Notes under the pieces: generated by a model
The model's database searches: none
The model's input: the letters and a program-made list of their open reading frames with translations, nothing else
What the model was told of the DNA's origin: nothing
Shown: positions 61,900 to 64,000 of the stretch, piece after piece
Position numbering within the stretch: position 1 is the stretch's first letter
Layout of the letters: each line of letters starts with the position of its first letter
Assembly (NCBI RefSeq): GCF_007558825.1
Contig: NZ_VLTK01000002.1
Span: 372,001-436,000 of the forward strand
Reading direction: 5' to 3'
Length of the DNA: 64,000 nt
Source: Brevibacterium aurantiacum
Lineage (GTDB): Bacteria; Actinomycetota; Actinomycetes; Actinomycetales; Brevibacteriaceae
Position numbers and translations under genes: made by a program

Positions 61900-62871
61900 A
61901 TGACTAACTCCAGCTCCGAGGCGGCCGCTTCCGTGAAGACCACCCGTTCCAAAGCTCTGATTCCCCTCGATCTGCTCCGCGGTTTCCTGATCGGCTCTGC
62001 CGAGCTCGTCCCTGGGGTCTCCGGCGGAACGATTGCACTCGTGACCGGAGTCTACGACCAGCTCATCGACTCGGCTGCCCATGTGGTCAGGGCGGCGAAG
62101 ACTGTGATCACCGGCCCTGACCGTTGGAGCGGCGCCGTCGCAGAACTGCGCCGCACAGACTGGTTCCTCGTGATCCCGGTCCTCCTAGGCATGGCGACAG
62201 CAGTCCTCAGCATCGCTGGAGTGATGGAAGGCTTTGTCACAGCCAACCCAGAACTTGCCAGGGGCCTGTTCTTCGGACTCGTCGCGGCCAGCATCTCCGT
62301 CCCATTGCGGATGCTGCCGGCGCGCAGCGGGCAACCTCTGCTGTTGGGTATCCTCGTCTTTCTCGCCGCTGCAGCTCTCGCCTTCTGGATGACCGGACTG
62401 GCCGGTGGATCCGACGTCGAGAACCCTCCACTCATTGCGGTCTTCTTTGTCGCCTCAATCGCCATCTGCGCTCTGGTCGTCCCCGGCGTATCCGGATCGT
62501 TCTTCCTCCTCGCAGTCGGCCTCTACGCCACCACGCTGCGCGCAGTCAACGATCGCGACCTCGCCTACATCGCTGTATTCGGACTCGGCGCGATCCTCGG
62601 CCTGGCACTGTTCGTCAACATCCTGCGCTATTTGCTGCACAATCACCGCTGGTGGACTCTGGTCGCGATGGCTGGCCTGATGCTCGGCTCTTTGAGAGCC
62701 TTGTGGCCGTGGCAATCCGATGCAGAAGCCGGAGGTCTGCTCGCGCCCTTCGACCCGATCGGTGCCCCGATCATTCTCGCCGTCATCGGTGCGGCAATCG
62801 TGGTTGTCCTCATCGTCATCGAGTCGATGTTCGAGTCAAGGACTGCCAAGGACAACTTCGTCGAACAGTAG
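61900..62871 (+). CDS. DUF368 polyprenyl-phosphate transporter (PopT-like)
   Basis: A protein of 323 residues with about eight to nine helices. DUF368 features are FLIGSAELVPGVSGGTIALV near 32 and its repeat ALVVPGVSGSFFLLAVGLYA near 190, which are the inverted VPGVSGG motifs. PopT members flip undecaprenyl phosphate across the membrane for reuse in wall synthesis. ATG at 61900. Confidence 0.85.
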   Translation: MTNSSSEAAASVKTTRSKALIPLDLLRGFLIGSAELVPGVSGGTIALVTGVYDQLIDSAAHVVRAAKTVITGPDRWSGAVAELRRTDWFLVIPVLLGMATAVLSIAGVMEGFVTANPELARGLFFGLVAASISVPLRMLPARSGQPLLLGILVFLAAAALAFWMTGLAGGSDVENPPLIAVFFVASIAICALVVPGVSGSFFLLAVGLYATTLRAVNDRDLAYIAVFGLGAILGLALFVNILRYLLHNHRWWTLVAMAGLMLGSLRALWPWQSDAEAGGLLAPFDPIGAPIILAVIGAAIVVVLIVIESMFESRTAKDNFVEQ

Positions 62872-62885
62872 AGACAACATAGTTT

Positions 62886-62918
62886 GTGCAGATTTCGCTC
62901 AGGATTTGCTCAGGGTCG
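62886..62918 (+). promoter_or_regulatory. Triple 11-bp direct repeat, PHO-box-like
   Basis: GTGCAGATTTC, GCTCAGGATTT and GCTCAGGGTCG lie back to back at 62886, 62897 and 62908. This 11-bp period is how PhoP-type regulators bind. A -10-like TAGAGT is at 62932, 13 bp later. The controlled gene is a secreted nucleotidase, a typical phosphate-starvation gene. Confidence 0.55.
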
Positions 62919-62971
62919 CCGGGATTCGGATTAGAGTGGGAGATCTGAACCACAACTACATCTGGAGACTT

Positions 62972-64000
62972 ATGCGCTTGCGAAGCTTGGCCTCGTCCAC
63001 TTTGGCACTGACACTCATCGTTGCAGGCCCAGCAGCGGCCTCGGCGACAGGGCTGGGCAGCGGGCCTCCGGATGAGGAACAGGCAGCGGCCACGGGCGAA
63101 CTCACCCTACTGGCGACGACCGATGTCCACGGTCACGTCCTCAACTGGGACTACTTCGCCAATGCTCCCTACCCCGACGGGGAAGAACTCGGCATGTCGC
63201 GTGCCTCCACCCTGATCAAGGGTGTCAAAGTGGCCAAGGGCGAGGACTCGGTGCTCCTCGTCGACAACGGTGACACGATCCAGGGCACCCCGTTGACGTA
63301 TTACTACGCGCAGCAGGAACGCATCACCGAAACCGGTGAGACGCACCCGATGGCCAAAACCTACAACCATGTCGGCTATGACGCACAGGTCGCGGGCAAC
63401 CACGAGTTCAACTATGGACTTGACCTGCTCGCCAAATACAAGGAGCAGGTCAACTTCCCCGTCCTGGGCGCGAACGTCATCAATGACGACGACGACAAGC
63501 CCCACCTCGATCCCTACACGCTCGTGGAGAAGAACGTCGCCGGTCAGGAGATCACCATCGGTGTGCTGGGTGTGACGACCCCAGGCAGTCGGATCTGGGA
63601 TAAGAACAAACTCTCCGGCAAGGTCCACTTCGATGACCCCGTCGAGACTGCGAAGAAGTACGTCCCGGAGATGAAGGACGCAGGGGCAGACATCGTCGTC
63701 GTACTCTCACACTCCGGCAAGGACCCAGAAGGCCAGACTTGGGACCCCTCGAAGCTGCAGGAGAACGTCAGCATCTCTGTCGCGAAGGTCCCCGGAGTCG
63801 ATGTGCTCGTCGCCGGACACACTCACCAGGATGAGCCGAGCCAGGTCGTGTCACGCGAGGACGGGACGAAGGCGCTCATCACTCAGCCCAACTACTGGGC
63901 ACGGTCCGTCTCCGAGGTGGACCTGCCCATCAATCTCGAAGACATGGGGATCGACTGGGGGAGTACCGAACCCGAAGCCACACCACTTGCCACGCAGGGT
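62972..64000 (+). CDS. Secreted 5'-nucleotidase / cyclic phosphodiesterase, 3' end cut
   Basis: The first 343 residues of a UshA/CpdB-type enzyme. Signal peptide with ASATG-type cleavage near 27; metallophosphoesterase motifs TTDVHGHVLNWDY near 50, VDNGDTIQGTP near 98, AGNHEFNYGLDL near 140, LSHSGK near 248 and VAGHTHQDEP near 280. It frees phosphate from extracellular nucleotides. ATG 62972 has TGGAG. The frame is open at the window end; a C-terminal nucleotidase domain should follow. Confidence 0.9.
   Translation, partial: MRLRSLASSTLALTLIVAGPAAASATGLGSGPPDEEQAAATGELTLLATTDVHGHVLNWDYFANAPYPDGEELGMSRASTLIKGVKVAKGEDSVLLVDNGDTIQGTPLTYYYAQQERITETGETHPMAKTYNHVGYDAQVAGNHEFNYGLDLLAKYKEQVNFPVLGANVINDDDDKPHLDPYTLVEKNVAGQEITIGVLGVTTPGSRIWDKNKLSGKVHFDDPVETAKKYVPEMKDAGADIVVVLSHSGKDPEGQTWDPSKLQENVSISVAKVPGVDVLVAGHTHQDEPSQVVSREDGTKALITQPNYWARSVSEVDLPINLEDMGIDWGSTEPEATPLATQG

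Overview
The window is 64 kb of high-GC DNA, densely coded on both strands, with many stop/start overlaps of 1-10 nt, frequent GTG and TTG starts and several probably leaderless genes. This points to an actinobacterium. The mix suggests Micrococcales, most likely a Brevibacterium-like organism: LldD close to the corynebacterial enzyme, DtxR/IdeR-type iron boxes, DinB/DUF664 proteins, a cory-CC-star protein with CstA and an ArsA-like ATPase, SseA-SufE, and cell-wall-anchored S1 proteases. The genus is inferred, not proven. I see no rRNA, tRNA, CRISPR array, transposase or phage gene. The first gene (an SDR oxidoreductase) and the last (a secreted 5'-nucleotidase) are cut by the window edges.

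Layout. 0-9.8 kb: small regulator/enzyme pairs (MarR with SnoaL-like, LysR with a folate-independent methionine synthase pair, WYL with VOC) and two alpha/beta hydrolases, one lacking its nucleophile and its histidine. 9.9-16.7 kb: an alanine-dehydrogenase-like enzyme, the cstA / CC-terminal small protein / ArsA-like ATPase operon, DUF664, ArfB and an acyltransferase. 16.7-20.6 kb: an HxlR regulon (DHFR-like, VOC, a nonsense-broken SRPBCC gene) with a repeated operator, and a PfkB kinase. 20.7-25.7 kb: DUF2695, then nucleoside hydrolase with a complete ECF importer (S, T and fused A1-A2). 25.7-29.98 kb: a zincin-like protein without its HExxH histidines, VOC, a PepSY lipoprotein, thymidine kinase, Mug and SRPBCC. 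29.9-34.1 kb: thiamin genes thiO-thiS-thiG-thiF behind a TPP riboswitch, with thiE divergent. 34-44.99 kb: PanE-like, GGCT-like, DedA, a two-component system, Fic, LldD, a LysP-like permease, and an FAD oxidoreductase with a divergent WYL regulator. 45-52.6 kb: siderophore uptake split into a binding protein and a separate permease/ATPase operon, each with a DtxR-type box; NUDIX, an esterase and SseA-SufE lie between. 52.7-59.4 kb: DUF808, two META-like paralogues and two sortase-anchored S1 proteases, each with a strong terminator. 59.4-64 kb: small genes, thioesterase, VOC, DUF664, a DUF368 (PopT-like) transporter and the 5'-nucleotidase behind a PHO-box-like triple repeat.

Working together: the thi genes build the thiazole half of thiamin and ThiE joins it to the pyrimidine. 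The ECF importer and nucleoside hydrolase look like one nucleoside-salvage or vitamin-precursor unit. MesX-MesD would make methionine without folate. The two iron loci should be co-repressed by DtxR/IdeR. The most interesting points are the CstA/CC-protein/cysteine-free ArsA unit, the one-sided degeneration of the ECF ATPase, the repeated HxlR operator, two enzyme folds without catalytic residues, and the exported/cytosolic META pair that differs in its cysteines.
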